From Verrucomicrobiota bacterium (GTDB lineage: Bacteria; Verrucomicrobiota; Verrucomicrobiia; Chthoniobacterales; UBA10450), in the NCBI GenBank assembly GCA_003219695.1, contig QHQA01000154.1, forward strand, positions 17,831-81,830: 64,000 bases of DNA, in the 5' to 3' direction. Both the position numbers and the translations under genes were made by a program. Positions 26,525 to 36,480 of the stretch are shown here, piece after piece. Every line of letters begins with the position of its first letter. Within the stretch, counting starts at the first letter, position 1. The notes under the pieces were generated by a model. It saw only the letters and a program-made list of their open reading frames with translations, was not told the origin of the DNA and searched no databases.

Positions 26525-27903
26525 ATAACGGGCGCTACAAGAATCAAAACGTCGCCGTGCTTGGCGCGGGCCTGAGCGGGAGTGCCGCGGCGTTACTGCT
26601 CAGTTCCGAAGGCGCACAGGTCACGGTGCTCGACAGCGCCGAGGAGAAGGATTTGCTCAAATCAACCCTGGACAATCTGCAGGCGCACGGTGTCCGCGTA
26701 GTTTGCGGACCTGCCGCCGATCAAGATTCATCTGCGTATCAGTTGGCTGTATTGAGTCCGGGCATTGATCCGGTGTCTCCATTGGCGCGCAATTTTTCCT
26801 CGCGCGGAATCGAAATGATCGGTGAACTCGAGTTGGGCTGGCGCTCCTGTGAAATCCCGGTGATCGCCGTCACCGGCACCAACGGAAAAACCACAACGAC
26901 CGAAATGCTGGCGCAGATGTTGAATGCCTGCGGCCAGCGAACGATCGCCTGCGGGAACATCGGCAAACCGCTTTCCGAGGTCGCGCGCGAAAAGCAGCGA
27001 TTCGATGTGCTCACGGTGGAAGTGAGCTCGTTCCAACTGGAAGCGACCGGCACTTTTCACCCGTCCATCAGCGTCTGGCTCAATTTCGCTCCGGACCATC
27101 TCGATCGTTACCGATCCGTGGCTGAGTATCGCGCGGCGAAGCTGCGCATTTTCGAAAATCAAACCGAATCGGATATAGCAGTAGTAAACGCCATCGAAAA
27201 ATTTCCCGCGATTCGCCCGCGCAAGATCACCTTTAGCGCTTACACGAATCGAGCCGATTTCCGCGTCTCGGAAGGCGCAATCGTTTATCACAACGAACCC
27301 GTCTTGCGGCTGGCGGATAGTGAGCTCCGCGGACTGCATAACATCGAGAATTTAATGGCGACGCTTGCCGCCGGCATGGCGCGCGGTTTGTCGTTTCAGG
27401 ACATGACGCCGCCGTTGTGCGCGTATGAGCCGCGTCCGCACCGGTGCGAATTTGTGCGCGAGGTAGATGGCGTCGAATACGTCAACGACTCCAAAGCGAC
27501 GAACCTCGACGCAATGGACAAAGCGCTGCGCGCGCAAAGCAAACCAGTCATCCTGATCGCCGGCGGCAAGGATAAAGGATTCAATTTCGATCCACTGCGA
27601 TCCATTGTGAAGGAAAAGGTCAGATCGGCGATTTTGATCGGCGAAATGGCCGAGAGCATCCGGCGTTCGTGGGACGGCGCGGTCCAATGCGAAATCGCAA
27701 ACTCACTCGCGAATGCGGTCGAACGCTCGCACGCCAATGCAAGGCCAGGCGACGTGGTCCTGTTCTCTCCCGGCACGTCGTCCTTTGACATGTTCAAAAG
27801 CTATGCCGACCGCGGTGACCAATTTCGCGCGCTCGTGCAGGCCCTGCCCGCAGCGTCTTCGCGCCGCGATGCGGGCGCGGCCCTGCCCAAAACAAACCGA
27901 TGA
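26521..27903 (+). CDS. murD: UDP-MurNAc-L-alanine:D-glutamate ligase MurD
   Basis: A 460-residue cytosolic Mur ligase. The N-terminal Rossmann motif is VAVLGAGLSGSAAALLL, the ATP loop is AVTGTNGKTTTTEML, and the later motifs are NFAPDHLDRY, VNDSKATNLDAM and ILIAGGKDKGFNF. It overlaps mraY and the LysM gene by 4 nt on each side. The C-terminal tail after FRALVQALP is a poorly conserved Ala/Arg-rich extension. Confidence 0.97.
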   Translation: MNNGRYKNQNVAVLGAGLSGSAAALLLSSEGAQVTVLDSAEEKDLLKSTLDNLQAHGVRVVCGPAADQDSSAYQLAVLSPGIDPVSPLARNFSSRGIEMIGELELGWRSCEIPVIAVTGTNGKTTTTEMLAQMLNACGQRTIACGNIGKPLSEVAREKQRFDVLTVEVSSFQLEATGTFHPSISVWLNFAPDHLDRYRSVAEYRAAKLRIFENQTESDIAVVNAIEKFPAIRPRKITFSAYTNRADFRVSEGAIVYHNEPVLRLADSELRGLHNIENLMATLAAGMARGLSFQDMTPPLCAYEPRPHRCEFVREVDGVEYVNDSKATNLDAMDKALRAQSKPVILIAGGKDKGFNFDPLRSIVKEKVRSAILIGEMAESIRRSWDGAVQCEIANSLANAVERSHANARPGDVVLFSPGTSSFDMFKSYADRGDQFRALVQALPAASSRRDAGAALPKTNR

Positions 27904-28481
27904 AAATCCCGCGACTCTTTAAACCGAAGAAACTCCTGGCAGCGACTGCGCGTCGCGCGTCGGCTGCATCTGCGGGGATGGAGTTTGAAAGGATCCCGGA
28001 ACCAAACATGAAGTTGTCGCGGGCACTGCTAATCGTTTTGCTTTTACACGTCGTTGCCGTGTCGGGGATCATCGCGTTCAACGCGATCAAGACGCGGGAG
28101 AGTTCCTTTGCGCCGGCAACACCAGCGGCAGATACGGAACAACACAAGCCAGCTGACACAGCGGGAACGGCAAGTCATCCTGACGTTGCAAAGCCGCGGA
28201 GCGCAGCATCACAAAAGGAGAATGCGTCGCGCAGTGAAGTGAAACCTGCACATTCTCCTTCGAGGAATGAACATGCGAAAACGCTTCTCTCTTCTTCCGG
28301 CAAAACCTACGTCGTGAAAAAGGGCGATAATCCTGTCACGATCGCAAAGAAGCTGAAAGTCTCTTACGACGATTTGATTGCGCTGAATCATATTGAAGAC
28401 CCGCGCAAATTGCAGATCGGGGAAAAGCTTTTAATTCCCGCGAAAGCCGCAACACCAAATGACAAGAAAAAGAAAAGATAA
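27900..28481 (+). CDS. LysM-domain membrane-anchored protein in the dcw cluster
   Basis: A 193-residue protein with a basic cytoplasmic N-terminus, one membrane segment (ALLIVLLLHVVAVSGIIAF, residues about 41-60), a Pro/Ala/Ser/Lys linker and one C-terminal LysM domain (KTYVVKKGDNPVTIAKKLKV ... LQIGEKLLIPAK). LysM binds the glycan backbone of peptidoglycan. Its ATGA overlap with murD and place before ftsW make a wall-synthesis or division role likely. I know no named homologue, and it has no catalytic domain. Confidence 0.85.
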   Translation: MKIPRLFKPKKLLAATARRASAASAGMEFERIPEPNMKLSRALLIVLLLHVVAVSGIIAFNAIKTRESSFAPATPAADTEQHKPADTAGTASHPDVAKPRSAASQKENASRSEVKPAHSPSRNEHAKTLLSSSGKTYVVKKGDNPVTIAKKLKVSYDDLIALNHIEDPRKLQIGEKLLIPAKAATPNDKKKKR

Positions 28482-28540
28482 ATTCCAATCTCGAATGCTC
28501 GCGCGCGGACCGGCCGGCAGCCATCGCGTCGATGGATCCG

Positions 28541-28623
28541 GTCATGTCGAGCGAAGTCGAGACATCCCGCGGCGGTACCTGAGAGCTGTGCCGCGGGATT
28601 CCTCGACTCCGCTCGGAATGACG
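28541..28623. repeat. family C palindromic repeat, copy 3
   Basis: GTCATGTCGAGCGAAGTCGA and TCGACTCCGCTCGGAATGAC are near reverse complements, and an inner hairpin (CCCGCGGC...GCCGCGGG) lies between them. It interrupts the otherwise continuous dcw operon between the LysM gene and ftsW. Confidence 0.85.
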
Positions 28624-28648
28624 CTACCAACATATCTTCCATCCGACC

Positions 28649-29791
28649 ATGCATCGTAAGAGCGCCTACATCCTTTTTCTCGCAGTGCTGGGACTGCTTG
28701 TGATCGGCATCGTAATGCTTTTCAGCACCAGCGCGTACGCGCGCGACAGTCATGGCGACGTTTATTTTTTCATCAAACGCCAAGCAACGTGGGTAGGGAT
28801 TGGACTTGTGCTCTGCATTTTCGCCGCGCTGATGGATTACCATTTTTGGCAGCGGACGTGGTGGCTTTGGTTCGCGCTGGCGCTGGGTGCTTTGGTGCTT
28901 TGCTACGTTCCGCACATCGGCCTGCGCATCAACGGATCGCGCCGGTGGATCGGTCTGGGCCCGCTTACCTTTCAGCCATCGGAACTGGGAAAGCTGGCCG
29001 CAATCTTTTTTCTCGCGGCCTGGTTTGCGCGGCGCGAAAAACCGAATGGCAACATTTTTTCTGGGTTCATTCTTCCGCTATCGATCATCAGTCTGCCGGC
29101 TGCGCTTGTGCTGGGCGAAGTCGATCTGGGAACCACGGCTTTGATCGGAGCAACGGCGTTTGTGGTGATGTTCGTCGCCGGCACGAATTTGATATGGCTC
29201 GGGGGCGTAGCGTTGGCGGGGCTGAGCGCTCTTCTGATCATCGCCACTCAAATCTCCGAGCGCATGGGGCGGCTTTCTGCTTTTCTTCACCCGCAAAATT
29301 ACAAGGAGGATGCCGGCTTGCAGCAGATGCAGGCTTTGATTGCCTGGGGCAGCGGCGGAATGGACGGGCTTGGCCTGGGCAATGGCCGGCAGAAGATGCT
29401 TTATCTGCCGTATGCGCACACCGATTTTATTTTTCCCATCATCGGTGAAGAGCTTGGTCTGCGATTTAGTCTGCTGGTGGTTTTTTTATTCGTGGTGATA
29501 ATTGTTTGCGGGATCATGATTGCGCTGCACGCCAGGGACCGTTTTGGGCTGCTGCTGGGTTGCGGCGTTGTTTCGCTCCTGGCCTTGCAGGCTGCGGTCA
29601 ACATCGGCGTGACCACCTCGCTTTTGCCTAACAAAGGGCTGCCACTGCCTTTTATCAGCTATGGAGGGTCGAACTTGGTAGCGTGCATGTTCGGGATCGG
29701 TTTGCTGCTCAACATTTATCGGCAGGGCATTATTGAGCCGCCGCAGGTAAAACACGCTACCATGCACGCCAGAGTAACACGTCGAATTTAG
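28649..29791 (+). CDS. ftsW: SEDS peptidoglycan glycosyltransferase FtsW
   Basis: A 380-residue polytopic SEDS protein that polymerises lipid II at the septum with FtsI. It begins with a hydrophobic helix followed by FSTSAYARDSHGDVYFF. RINGSRRWIGLGPLTFQPSE and the late LPLPFISYGGSNLVACM are the classical signatures, and LGEVDLGTTA contains the conserved acidic loop. It starts 25 nt after a family C repeat, and its stop codon shares one base with an upstream GTG of murG. Confidence 0.96.
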   Translation: MHRKSAYILFLAVLGLLVIGIVMLFSTSAYARDSHGDVYFFIKRQATWVGIGLVLCIFAALMDYHFWQRTWWLWFALALGALVLCYVPHIGLRINGSRRWIGLGPLTFQPSELGKLAAIFFLAAWFARREKPNGNIFSGFILPLSIISLPAALVLGEVDLGTTALIGATAFVVMFVAGTNLIWLGGVALAGLSALLIIATQISERMGRLSAFLHPQNYKEDAGLQQMQALIAWGSGGMDGLGLGNGRQKMLYLPYAHTDFIFPIIGEELGLRFSLLVVFLFVVIIVCGIMIALHARDRFGLLLGCGVVSLLALQAAVNIGVTTSLLPNKGLPLPFISYGGSNLVACMFGIGLLLNIYRQGIIEPPQVKHATMHARVTRRI

Positions 29792-29808
29792 TGGAGCAGA
29801 AGTCGAAC

Positions 29809-30906
29809 ATGAATGCCGTGATCGCATGCGGAGGGACCGGCGGACATCTTTTCCCCGGGATCGCCGTAGCGGAAGTGCTGCGCGATCGCGGGCACGAGGT
29901 GATGCTCTTAGTGTCTGAAAAGGAGATTGACGCGCTGGCGCTTTCCGGGCGCACAAATTTCCAAATCGAAAGATTGCCGACCGTCGGGCTGCCTTCGCCG
30001 TTTTCTCCGGCGTTCTTTGGTTTTACGCGCCGCTTTTTGGAAAGCTTGTCACTTTGCCGATCGCTCTATCGCAAGTTCAAGCCTCACGTTGTCCTCGGCA
30101 TGGGCGGATTCACTTCCACCGCGCCGGTGTTGGCCGGACGGATACGGGGCATTGCCACGTTCATTCACGAATCAAACGCTGTGCCGGGCAAAGCGAACCG
30201 GCTGACGGCGCGCATGGTGAACGCGGTTATGCTCGGATTCAAGGAATGCGCGCGCTTTTTTCCAAAAGTGGATACTGAAGTTACCGGCACACCGGTGCGG
30301 ACAGAACTAGTGCATTTGAATCGGGCGGTCGCGCGTCAAAAACTCGGACTGCGAGAGGACGTTCCCACGTTGCTGGTGATGGGCGGCAGTCAGGGCGCGA
30401 GCGGAATTAATCAGGCGCTGATCAGATCGCTGCCATTTTTGCAAGGCGTGCAGCTCCAGGTGATTCATCTTTCCGGCCCGCGAGACGAACGCCTGGTTGC
30501 CGATAACTATCGCCGTGAAAATGTCCCCGCTTACATCGCCGCTTTTTATCATCGAATGGAAGAAGTTTATAGCGCTGCCGATCTGGTTGTCGCGCGAGCA
30601 GGCGCGGCCAGTCTGGCGGAGTTTGCCGCATTTTCATTGCCCGGCATTTTGATCCCATTTCCGTACGCCACTGACGATCATCAAACGCGCAACGCAGAAA
30701 TCTATGCTGGCGCCGAGGCTGCAGTTCTTCTCAAGGAATCAGAGATTTCCGGCGAATTGCTCGCGCGCAAAATTCGCGAGCTGATCGAAAACCCGCAGCT
30801 GATGCAACAAATGGCTACGAATTGTTCGCGCCTGGCGCCGAAAGACGCAGCCGGCCGGGTGGTGAACACGATGGAAAAATACACGACTCATGAACCTCGC
30901 GTCTGA
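29809..30906 (+). CDS. murG: UDP-GlcNAc:lipid I GlcNAc transferase MurG
   Basis: A 365-residue GT-B enzyme on the inner face of the membrane that converts lipid I to lipid II. The N-terminal motif GGTGGHLFPGIAVAE, HESNAVPGKANR and the C-terminal GGSQGASGINQAL and ARAGAASLAEFA are diagnostic. ATG 29809 is chosen because MurG proteins begin just before the glycine loop; GTG 29791 would add six residues. The gene overlaps murC/B by 17 nt. Confidence 0.96.
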   Translation: MNAVIACGGTGGHLFPGIAVAEVLRDRGHEVMLLVSEKEIDALALSGRTNFQIERLPTVGLPSPFSPAFFGFTRRFLESLSLCRSLYRKFKPHVVLGMGGFTSTAPVLAGRIRGIATFIHESNAVPGKANRLTARMVNAVMLGFKECARFFPKVDTEVTGTPVRTELVHLNRAVARQKLGLREDVPTLLVMGGSQGASGINQALIRSLPFLQGVQLQVIHLSGPRDERLVADNYRRENVPAYIAAFYHRMEEVYSAADLVVARAGAASLAEFAAFSLPGILIPFPYATDDHQTRNAEIYAGAEAAVLLKESEISGELLARKIRELIENPQLMQQMATNCSRLAPKDAAGRVVNTMEKYTTHEPRV

Positions 30907-33244
30907 AGAAACCGCCGCGCCCGCGGAGGTTGATCGCGAAGAATTTGGGAGCTGCACTGTGTCGCTTGATCTGCCGCGGTTCCTGACTCGTGAGCAGCAT
31001 CGGATCCATCTCGTTGGTGTGGCGGGAAGCGGCATGAGTGGTCTCGCCGCGCTGTTAATCGAGCTCGGACATGCAGTGAGCGGCTCAGACAAGGTCAGTA
31101 CGACCGAGACGGAGCGATTGCAGCGGCTCGGCCTGCGGTTCCATGGGCAGCATCGCCCGCAGCATGCTGACGCCGCGGAGCTGGTTGTTTTTTCCTCCGC
31201 AATCAAAAGCGATAATCCAATTCTCGTGAGCGCGCGTGATTTGGGAAAACCGCTCGTCCGCCGGGCGGAAGCGCTGGCGGCAATCATGCGCGAGAAGCGC
31301 GGCATTGTCATCGCGGGAATGCACGGCAAAACAACCAGCTCAGCAATGACCGCCCACGTCTTGCGCGAAGGCGGACTGCATCCCTCGCATTATGTCGGCG
31401 CCGAAATTCCGATTCTCGGAACCAACGCGCACTGGGACGCGCGCGGCGAATATTTCGTGGCCGAAGGCGACGAAAGCGACGGCACGCTACGTTGTTTTCA
31501 TCCCGAGCACTCCCTCATTCTGAACATCGAGGAAGAGCATCTCGATTTTTATCCCGATCTTGCGGCGATCGAAAAAGTCTTTGCACAACTGATCGACCAA
31601 ACGCGTGGAACCGTCCTCTATAACGTTGATGATTCCAACACCGCGCGATTATGTGCGAAGCGCAACCGCGCCGTTTCCTACGGATTTTCCGAACAGGCCG
31701 ATTACCGCGGCGGCGAAATCGAGTTGCGGGATTTTGCTTCGTCTTTTTGCGTGTATCGGCGCGGCGGAAAACTCGGACAAACGAGTCTCAACGTTCCCGG
31801 AGAACACAATGTGCACAACGCTCTTGGGGTGATTGCGCTTGCTTCAGAGCTGGGAATTCCGTTCGAAAAAGTCGCGGTTTGCCTTCGCAGATTTGAACAC
31901 GCGCGTCGCCGGTTTGAGATCAAATATGCAAGTGATCGGTTTTTGCTTGTCGATGATTACGCCCATCACCCGACGGAAATCCGCGCCACGCTCAAGACGG
32001 CGAAAGCGATTCAGCGCCGGCGCCTGGTGACGATGTTTCAGCCCCACCGCTTTTCACGAACCAAAGCGATGTGCCGCGAATTTGGCAGCGCGTTCGACGA
32101 CGCCGACCGGGTCGTGATCGCGGATGTGTATCCTGCCAGCGAAACGCCGATTCCTGGAATCAGCGGCCAGACGATTGTCGACGAGGTCGCGGGACACGGG
32201 CATCACAGCGTCAGTTATCAGCCGCGTCTGGAATGGGTGCATCGCGACGTGGGGAACATGCTGGAGTCCGGGGATCTCGTTTTGAGCTTGGGCGCCGGCA
32301 ATATCCACGAGCAATTGGAGATTCTCGCTGCTGATCTGGTGATCGCAGAGAAATTAAGGGTAATCGTGGGCGAGGCGGGTGAAGTCCGGCTTTACGAGCC
32401 GCTCTCGAAGCATACCACGCTCCGCGTAGGCGGCCCGGCGCAATTTTGGGTCGAGCCACGCACCGAGAAGGCCTTCGCGGAACTCATTCGCTTTTGCCGG
32501 AGTGAAAACCTGTCGCTTTTCGCAATGGGTCGCGGGTCGAATCTTTTTGTTCGGGATGGCGGCATCCGCGGCGTGGTGGTTCATCCGTGGGGCGGCGATT
32601 TCGGCAAAATCGAAATCAACGGCTGCGAGATTACCGCGGGCGCAGGCGTGAAGTTGCGGGAAATCGCTTATGCGGCGCGCGCGGCAAATCTCGGCGGTCT
32701 CGAATGGATGGAGGGAATCCCGGGCGCAGTCGGCGGCGGGTTGCGCATGAACGCCGGTGCGATGGGCGCGCAGACGTTCGAGAGTGTGACGCGCATTCGT
32801 TATCTCGATGCGGAAGGAAATCCGCATGTCAAAAATCGAGATGAGCTTGAGGTTTTTTATCGCCGATTTCCGTTGCTTGAGAAAAATTTTGCGATCTCGG
32901 CGACATTCCGCGCACAGCCGGCCGAGCGCACGGAAATCGATCGCCGGTTGCGCGAATCACAGGAGAAACGCCGCACTACACAGCCAATCGCCAAGAGCGC
33001 AGGCTGCATTTTCAAAAATCCGGTAAGCATTCCGGCCGGAAAACTGGTGGATGAATTGGGACTGAAAAACTCAAGCGTCGGAAAGGCGCGCGTGTCGGAA
33101 GTCCACGGCAATTTCATTGTAAACGATGGCGGCGCGACCGCGGCAGAGATGCTCGAGCTGATCGAAATGATCAAGGCAACGGCGCGGAAAAAGCGCGGAA
33201 TCGAATTGGAGACCGAAGTGGAAATCGTGGGAGAACCGGAATGA
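30890..33244 (+). CDS. murC/murB: MurC-MurB fusion: UDP-MurNAc:L-alanine ligase and UDP-MurNAc dehydrogenase
   Basis: A 784-residue bifunctional protein. Residues about 35-480 are MurC: HLVGVAGSGMSGLAALL, the ATP loop AGMHGKTTSSAM, and DDYAHHPTEI. Residues about 490-784 are a type I-like MurB: TLRVGGPAQFWVE, the FAD-binding AMGRGSNLFVRDGG, GIPGAVGGGLRMNAGAMG, the acid/base serine region KSAGCIFKNP, and HGNFIVNDGGATA. No stop or internal start separates the halves. Fused, it would make UDP-MurNAc and add L-Ala in sequence. It overlaps murG upstream and is followed by ddl. Confidence 0.95.
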   Translation: MNLASEETAAPAEVDREEFGSCTVSLDLPRFLTREQHRIHLVGVAGSGMSGLAALLIELGHAVSGSDKVSTTETERLQRLGLRFHGQHRPQHADAAELVVFSSAIKSDNPILVSARDLGKPLVRRAEALAAIMREKRGIVIAGMHGKTTSSAMTAHVLREGGLHPSHYVGAEIPILGTNAHWDARGEYFVAEGDESDGTLRCFHPEHSLILNIEEEHLDFYPDLAAIEKVFAQLIDQTRGTVLYNVDDSNTARLCAKRNRAVSYGFSEQADYRGGEIELRDFASSFCVYRRGGKLGQTSLNVPGEHNVHNALGVIALASELGIPFEKVAVCLRRFEHARRRFEIKYASDRFLLVDDYAHHPTEIRATLKTAKAIQRRRLVTMFQPHRFSRTKAMCREFGSAFDDADRVVIADVYPASETPIPGISGQTIVDEVAGHGHHSVSYQPRLEWVHRDVGNMLESGDLVLSLGAGNIHEQLEILAADLVIAEKLRVIVGEAGEVRLYEPLSKHTTLRVGGPAQFWVEPRTEKAFAELIRFCRSENLSLFAMGRGSNLFVRDGGIRGVVVHPWGGDFGKIEINGCEITAGAGVKLREIAYAARAANLGGLEWMEGIPGAVGGGLRMNAGAMGAQTFESVTRIRYLDAEGNPHVKNRDELEVFYRRFPLLEKNFAISATFRAQPAERTEIDRRLRESQEKRRTTQPIAKSAGCIFKNPVSIPAGKLVDELGLKNSSVGKARVSEVHGNFIVNDGGATAAEMLELIEMIKATARKKRGIELETEVEIVGEPE

Positions 33245-33272
33245 AAAACACTCGCCGTCACGGAATCGAGGC

Positions 33273-34202
33273 ATGACAAATTTGCCAAAGAAAATCGCGG
33301 TCTTGATGGGAGGCCCCGGCTCCGAGCGCGAGGTTTCGCTCGCAACGGGGCGCGGAGTGTCGAAGGCGCTCGGCTCGTTAGGCGCGGCGGTGGTGGAAGT
33401 CGATGTGCGAGATGAGGACTTCCAATTACCCAACGATGTCGAGCTCGCGTTCATTACCATTCACGGCACGTTCGGCGAGGACGGCCGACTCCAGCGAATT
33501 TTGGAACGCCGCGGCATCGCTTACACCGGTGAAGGCGTGATTGGAAGCGAGACCGCTTTCGATAAAATTCGGTCGAAACAAAAATTTCAGGAACACGGCG
33601 TATCGACTCCGCCGTGGGAAGTGATTCATCCCGGGCAGCAACCAACGCTTCCGTTACCGATCGTCGTGAAGCCGCCACGCGAAGGATCAACGGTCGGCGT
33701 CGTGATCGTGAAGAGTGAAAACGAAATCGAATCTGCGATTGCCGAAGCCGCAAAGTACGGCCGCGAATTGTTAATAGAAAAATTCGTGCTTGGCCGGGAA
33801 TTGACGATAGGTATCCTCGGTGACAACGCCTTGGCCATTCTCGAAATAATTCCCAAGGGCGGCTTTTACGATTTCCACAACAAGTATCCCTTTCTCAATC
33901 CGCAGGCGGGCGGCGGAGCAGAGCATGTCTGTCCGGCAAAAATCGATGCCGCGAGAACAAAGGAGATTCAGGACCTGGCGCTGCGCGCATTTCAGGCAGC
34001 CGGTCTTCAGGTGTACGGGCGCGTGGACGCGATTTTGTCCGAGGACGGGCAGCCGTTCATTCTGGAGATTAACACTATTCCTGGAATGACCGAGGCAAGC
34101 CTGCTGCCCGAGGCTGCTGCGGCAGCCGGCATTGGCTACCCTGATCTTTGCGCCCGGATCATCGCGCTTTCCCGCGCCAGAACAGAAGGAAGCCGGCGAT
34201 GA
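33273..34202 (+). CDS. ddl: D-alanine-D-alanine ligase
   Basis: A 309-residue ATP-grasp enzyme that makes D-Ala-D-Ala for MurF. Motifs are VLMGGPGSEREVSLATGRGV, the ATP-binding PPREGSTVGVVIVK, GRELTIGILGD, the metal-binding LEINTIPGMTEASLLPEAAA, and a C-terminal tyrosine-containing YPDLCARII. It is of the short DdlB type. Its stop overlaps the ftsQ ATG. Confidence 0.97.
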   Translation: MTNLPKKIAVLMGGPGSEREVSLATGRGVSKALGSLGAAVVEVDVRDEDFQLPNDVELAFITIHGTFGEDGRLQRILERRGIAYTGEGVIGSETAFDKIRSKQKFQEHGVSTPPWEVIHPGQQPTLPLPIVVKPPREGSTVGVVIVKSENEIESAIAEAAKYGRELLIEKFVLGRELTIGILGDNALAILEIIPKGGFYDFHNKYPFLNPQAGGGAEHVCPAKIDAARTKEIQDLALRAFQAAGLQVYGRVDAILSEDGQPFILEINTIPGMTEASLLPEAAAAAGIGYPDLCARIIALSRARTEGSRR

Positions 34203-35266
34203 GTTTTGGCCAAAGAACTTCCCGTGCGCGCAATCGGCGAGCCTCCAATGTGCATCGCCGGCGTCAGCAGCATCTGCTGGACGTGAAGGTCCGCTCGCGC
34301 AGGGCGACGCAGCATCGCATCCGAAGGGTGATGGGTGTTCTCTCCAGAATGGTTCTGCCCGCGGCGTTGTTGGCCGCCGTTTACACGGGCGGGCGCGAGG
34401 CTGCGCGGCGCCTCTTCTTCGAGAATCCAGATTATCAACTGAAGACAATCGAATTGCAGACCGACGGCACGCTGCAACGTGACCAGGTGTTAAAAGCGGC
34501 CAATCTTCACGAGGGCGACAACATTTTCAGTGTGAACCTCGCGCGTGTGCACGATCACATCCAACAGCTGCCTCAGACCGACGAAGTTCAAGTGGTGCGC
34601 AAGTTGCCGGGCGAAATCGATATTCGCATTGTGGAACGAAAGCCGGTCGCCTGGATCACCAGCGAAAAAGAAATTTCCGATCCATTTGCGTCGGACGCTG
34701 CGTTTTTAGTTGGCCCGCGGGGTGTTTTGATGCAAGAAAAGAAGTTGTTGCCCGAATACCTGGGACTGCCGCTGATTGTGGGATGCCGGAGCGAATCGCT
34801 CGAGGCGGGAAAAGTCGTCGAATCGCTTGAAGCAAAAACAGCGCTGGAATTGCTGCGTCTATGCGCGCGCAGCCTTTTGCAAACGCGCTTTCAGATTCGC
34901 GAGATCGACGTGTCGAACGGTTATTGCCTGCTGGTGACGGACAAAAATCACGCGCGCGTAACGTTTGGATTTAACGATCTGCCAACACAATTGCGGCGCC
35001 TGGAACAATTTCTTAGTTATTGCGATGATACAAAACAGGAGCTCGGCACAGTAAACCTGCTGGTGCAACGAAACATTCCAGTGACTTTCGCCCAGCCCCC
35101 GGCGGCGATCATTAACGATACCATCGAGCCGGCTGTGGAGCCGCGGATCATGAAGGCAATCCCAGTGCATGCGCCTGATCAAGGCGCGCCGCCTGCCCGC
35201 AAATCACGCGCCGGTTCCACGCCGTTTCCCAAGGCAATTCCCAGCAAACAAAAGAAAACGGGTTAG
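34199..35266 (+). CDS. ftsQ: cell division protein FtsQ
   Basis: A 355-residue bitopic protein with an unusually long basic cytoplasmic N-terminus, one membrane segment (VLSRMVLPAALLAAVY), a POTRA domain (YQLKTIELQTDGTLQRDQVL to DIRIVERKPVAWI) and a less conserved beta domain. The C-terminal tail is Pro/Lys-rich. The start at 34199 gives an ATGA overlap with ddl; the ORF-track start lies 51 nt inside ddl. FtsQ links early (FtsA, FtsZ) and late (FtsL, FtsW, FtsI) divisome proteins. Confidence 0.9.
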   Translation: MSFGQRTSRARNRRASNVHRRRQQHLLDVKVRSRRATQHRIRRVMGVLSRMVLPAALLAAVYTGGREAARRLFFENPDYQLKTIELQTDGTLQRDQVLKAANLHEGDNIFSVNLARVHDHIQQLPQTDEVQVVRKLPGEIDIRIVERKPVAWITSEKEISDPFASDAAFLVGPRGVLMQEKKLLPEYLGLPLIVGCRSESLEAGKVVESLEAKTALELLRLCARSLLQTRFQIREIDVSNGYCLLVTDKNHARVTFGFNDLPTQLRRLEQFLSYCDDTKQELGTVNLLVQRNIPVTFAQPPAAIINDTIEPAVEPRIMKAIPVHAPDQGAPPARKSRAGSTPFPKAIPSKQKKTG

Positions 35267-35271
35267 CAACG

Positions 35272-36480
35272 ATGGCGAACAACAACTTGATGGTTGGTCT
35301 TGAGATTGGCACCTCGAAAATCTGCGTGGTTGTCGGCGAAGGCCGCACCGATGGCACGCTCAAAATCCTCGGGGTCGGCCAGGCGCCATCGCGCGGCGTC
35401 CGCAAAGGGGAGATCGTCGATTTTGAAACTGCCATGAAATGCGTGCACGAAGCGGTGGTCGATGCAGAACAGAAAAGCGATGTCATGATCCGGAGCGTTT
35501 ACGTTGCCGTCGCCGGATCGCATCTGCAAAGTTTTAACAATCGCGGATGCGTCATTCTTCCCGAGGACCGCGATGAAATTGATGAGCAGGATGTCGAAGA
35601 CGTAAAAATCAATGCGCGCGAGGTGAGCATTCCAGCGCAGAACGCATTCCTTCATTCTCTCATTCAACATTATCACGTCGATGGGCAAGAGGGCGTGCTG
35701 AGTCCGGCGGGCATGTTCGGCCAAAAACTGGAAGCCGATTTTCACATCATTCACGGTGTGCGCACGCGCATTCAAAACACGATTCGATGTGTGAAGGAAC
35801 TGCCGCTGGACGTGGAAGATGTTGTTTTCAGCGGGCTGGCCTCTGCGCAGGTGGTGCTCACGCAGCATCAAAAGGATCTCGGCGCGCTGGTAATCGATAT
35901 GGGCGGCGGCACCACCGATTATGTCTTGTACGCAGACGGCGCGGTGAGACAAAGCGGTTGCCTCGCCGTGGGCGGAGACCACATCACCAACGATATCTCC
36001 ATGGGTCTGCGCATCCCGATGGCGCGCGCGGAGAAACTAAAGATCGAAGAGGGCAGCTGCATCCTCGGCAATTGTCTCCCGGGCGAAATGATTTTGCTCA
36101 AGGACGATTCCGGTTTTGCCGGTAAAGAGATCGAGCGTGAGACGCTGAACACGATCATTTACCTGCGACTGCGCGAAGCGCTCGAGCTGCTCAAACGCAG
36201 GCTGGACGAGGAAACGTATCTCAACTATGTCGGCGCTGGCATTTTCATCACTGGCGGATGCAGTCTTCTCAATGGCATCGATCATCTCGCCTCGGAGATT
36301 TTCGAACTGCCTGCATACCTGGCGCACGCGCAGAGCACGTCGGGCATCACCTCTGCGGTGGAAAACCCTCAGTTCGCCACAGTGATCGGCTTGGTCAAGT
36401 TCGCGCAGGTGATGCACTCGGATCGGCCGCCACGCGGCTTGGGCCGCATCTTTGGAAAGCTTTTAGGCGGAATGCGATGA
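35272..36480 (+). CDS. ftsA: cell division protein FtsA
   Basis: A 402-residue actin-like ATPase that tethers FtsZ to the membrane. The phosphate-binding loops are VGLEIGTSKICVVVGEG and ALVIDMGGGTTDYVLY, with AVGGDHITNDISMGLRI and GIFITGGCSLLNG typical of the family. The C-terminus PRGLGRIFGKLLGGMR is an amphipathic membrane-targeting helix. It directly follows ftsQ. It is separated from ftsZ by 377 nt of repeat and gene debris, although ftsA and ftsZ are usually adjacent. Confidence 0.97.
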   Translation: MANNNLMVGLEIGTSKICVVVGEGRTDGTLKILGVGQAPSRGVRKGEIVDFETAMKCVHEAVVDAEQKSDVMIRSVYVAVAGSHLQSFNNRGCVILPEDRDEIDEQDVEDVKINAREVSIPAQNAFLHSLIQHYHVDGQEGVLSPAGMFGQKLEADFHIIHGVRTRIQNTIRCVKELPLDVEDVVFSGLASAQVVLTQHQKDLGALVIDMGGGTTDYVLYADGAVRQSGCLAVGGDHITNDISMGLRIPMARAEKLKIEEGSCILGNCLPGEMILLKDDSGFAGKEIERETLNTIIYLRLREALELLKRRLDEETYLNYVGAGIFITGGCSLLNGIDHLASEIFELPAYLAHAQSTSGITSAVENPQFATVIGLVKFAQVMHSDRPPRGLGRIFGKLLGGMR

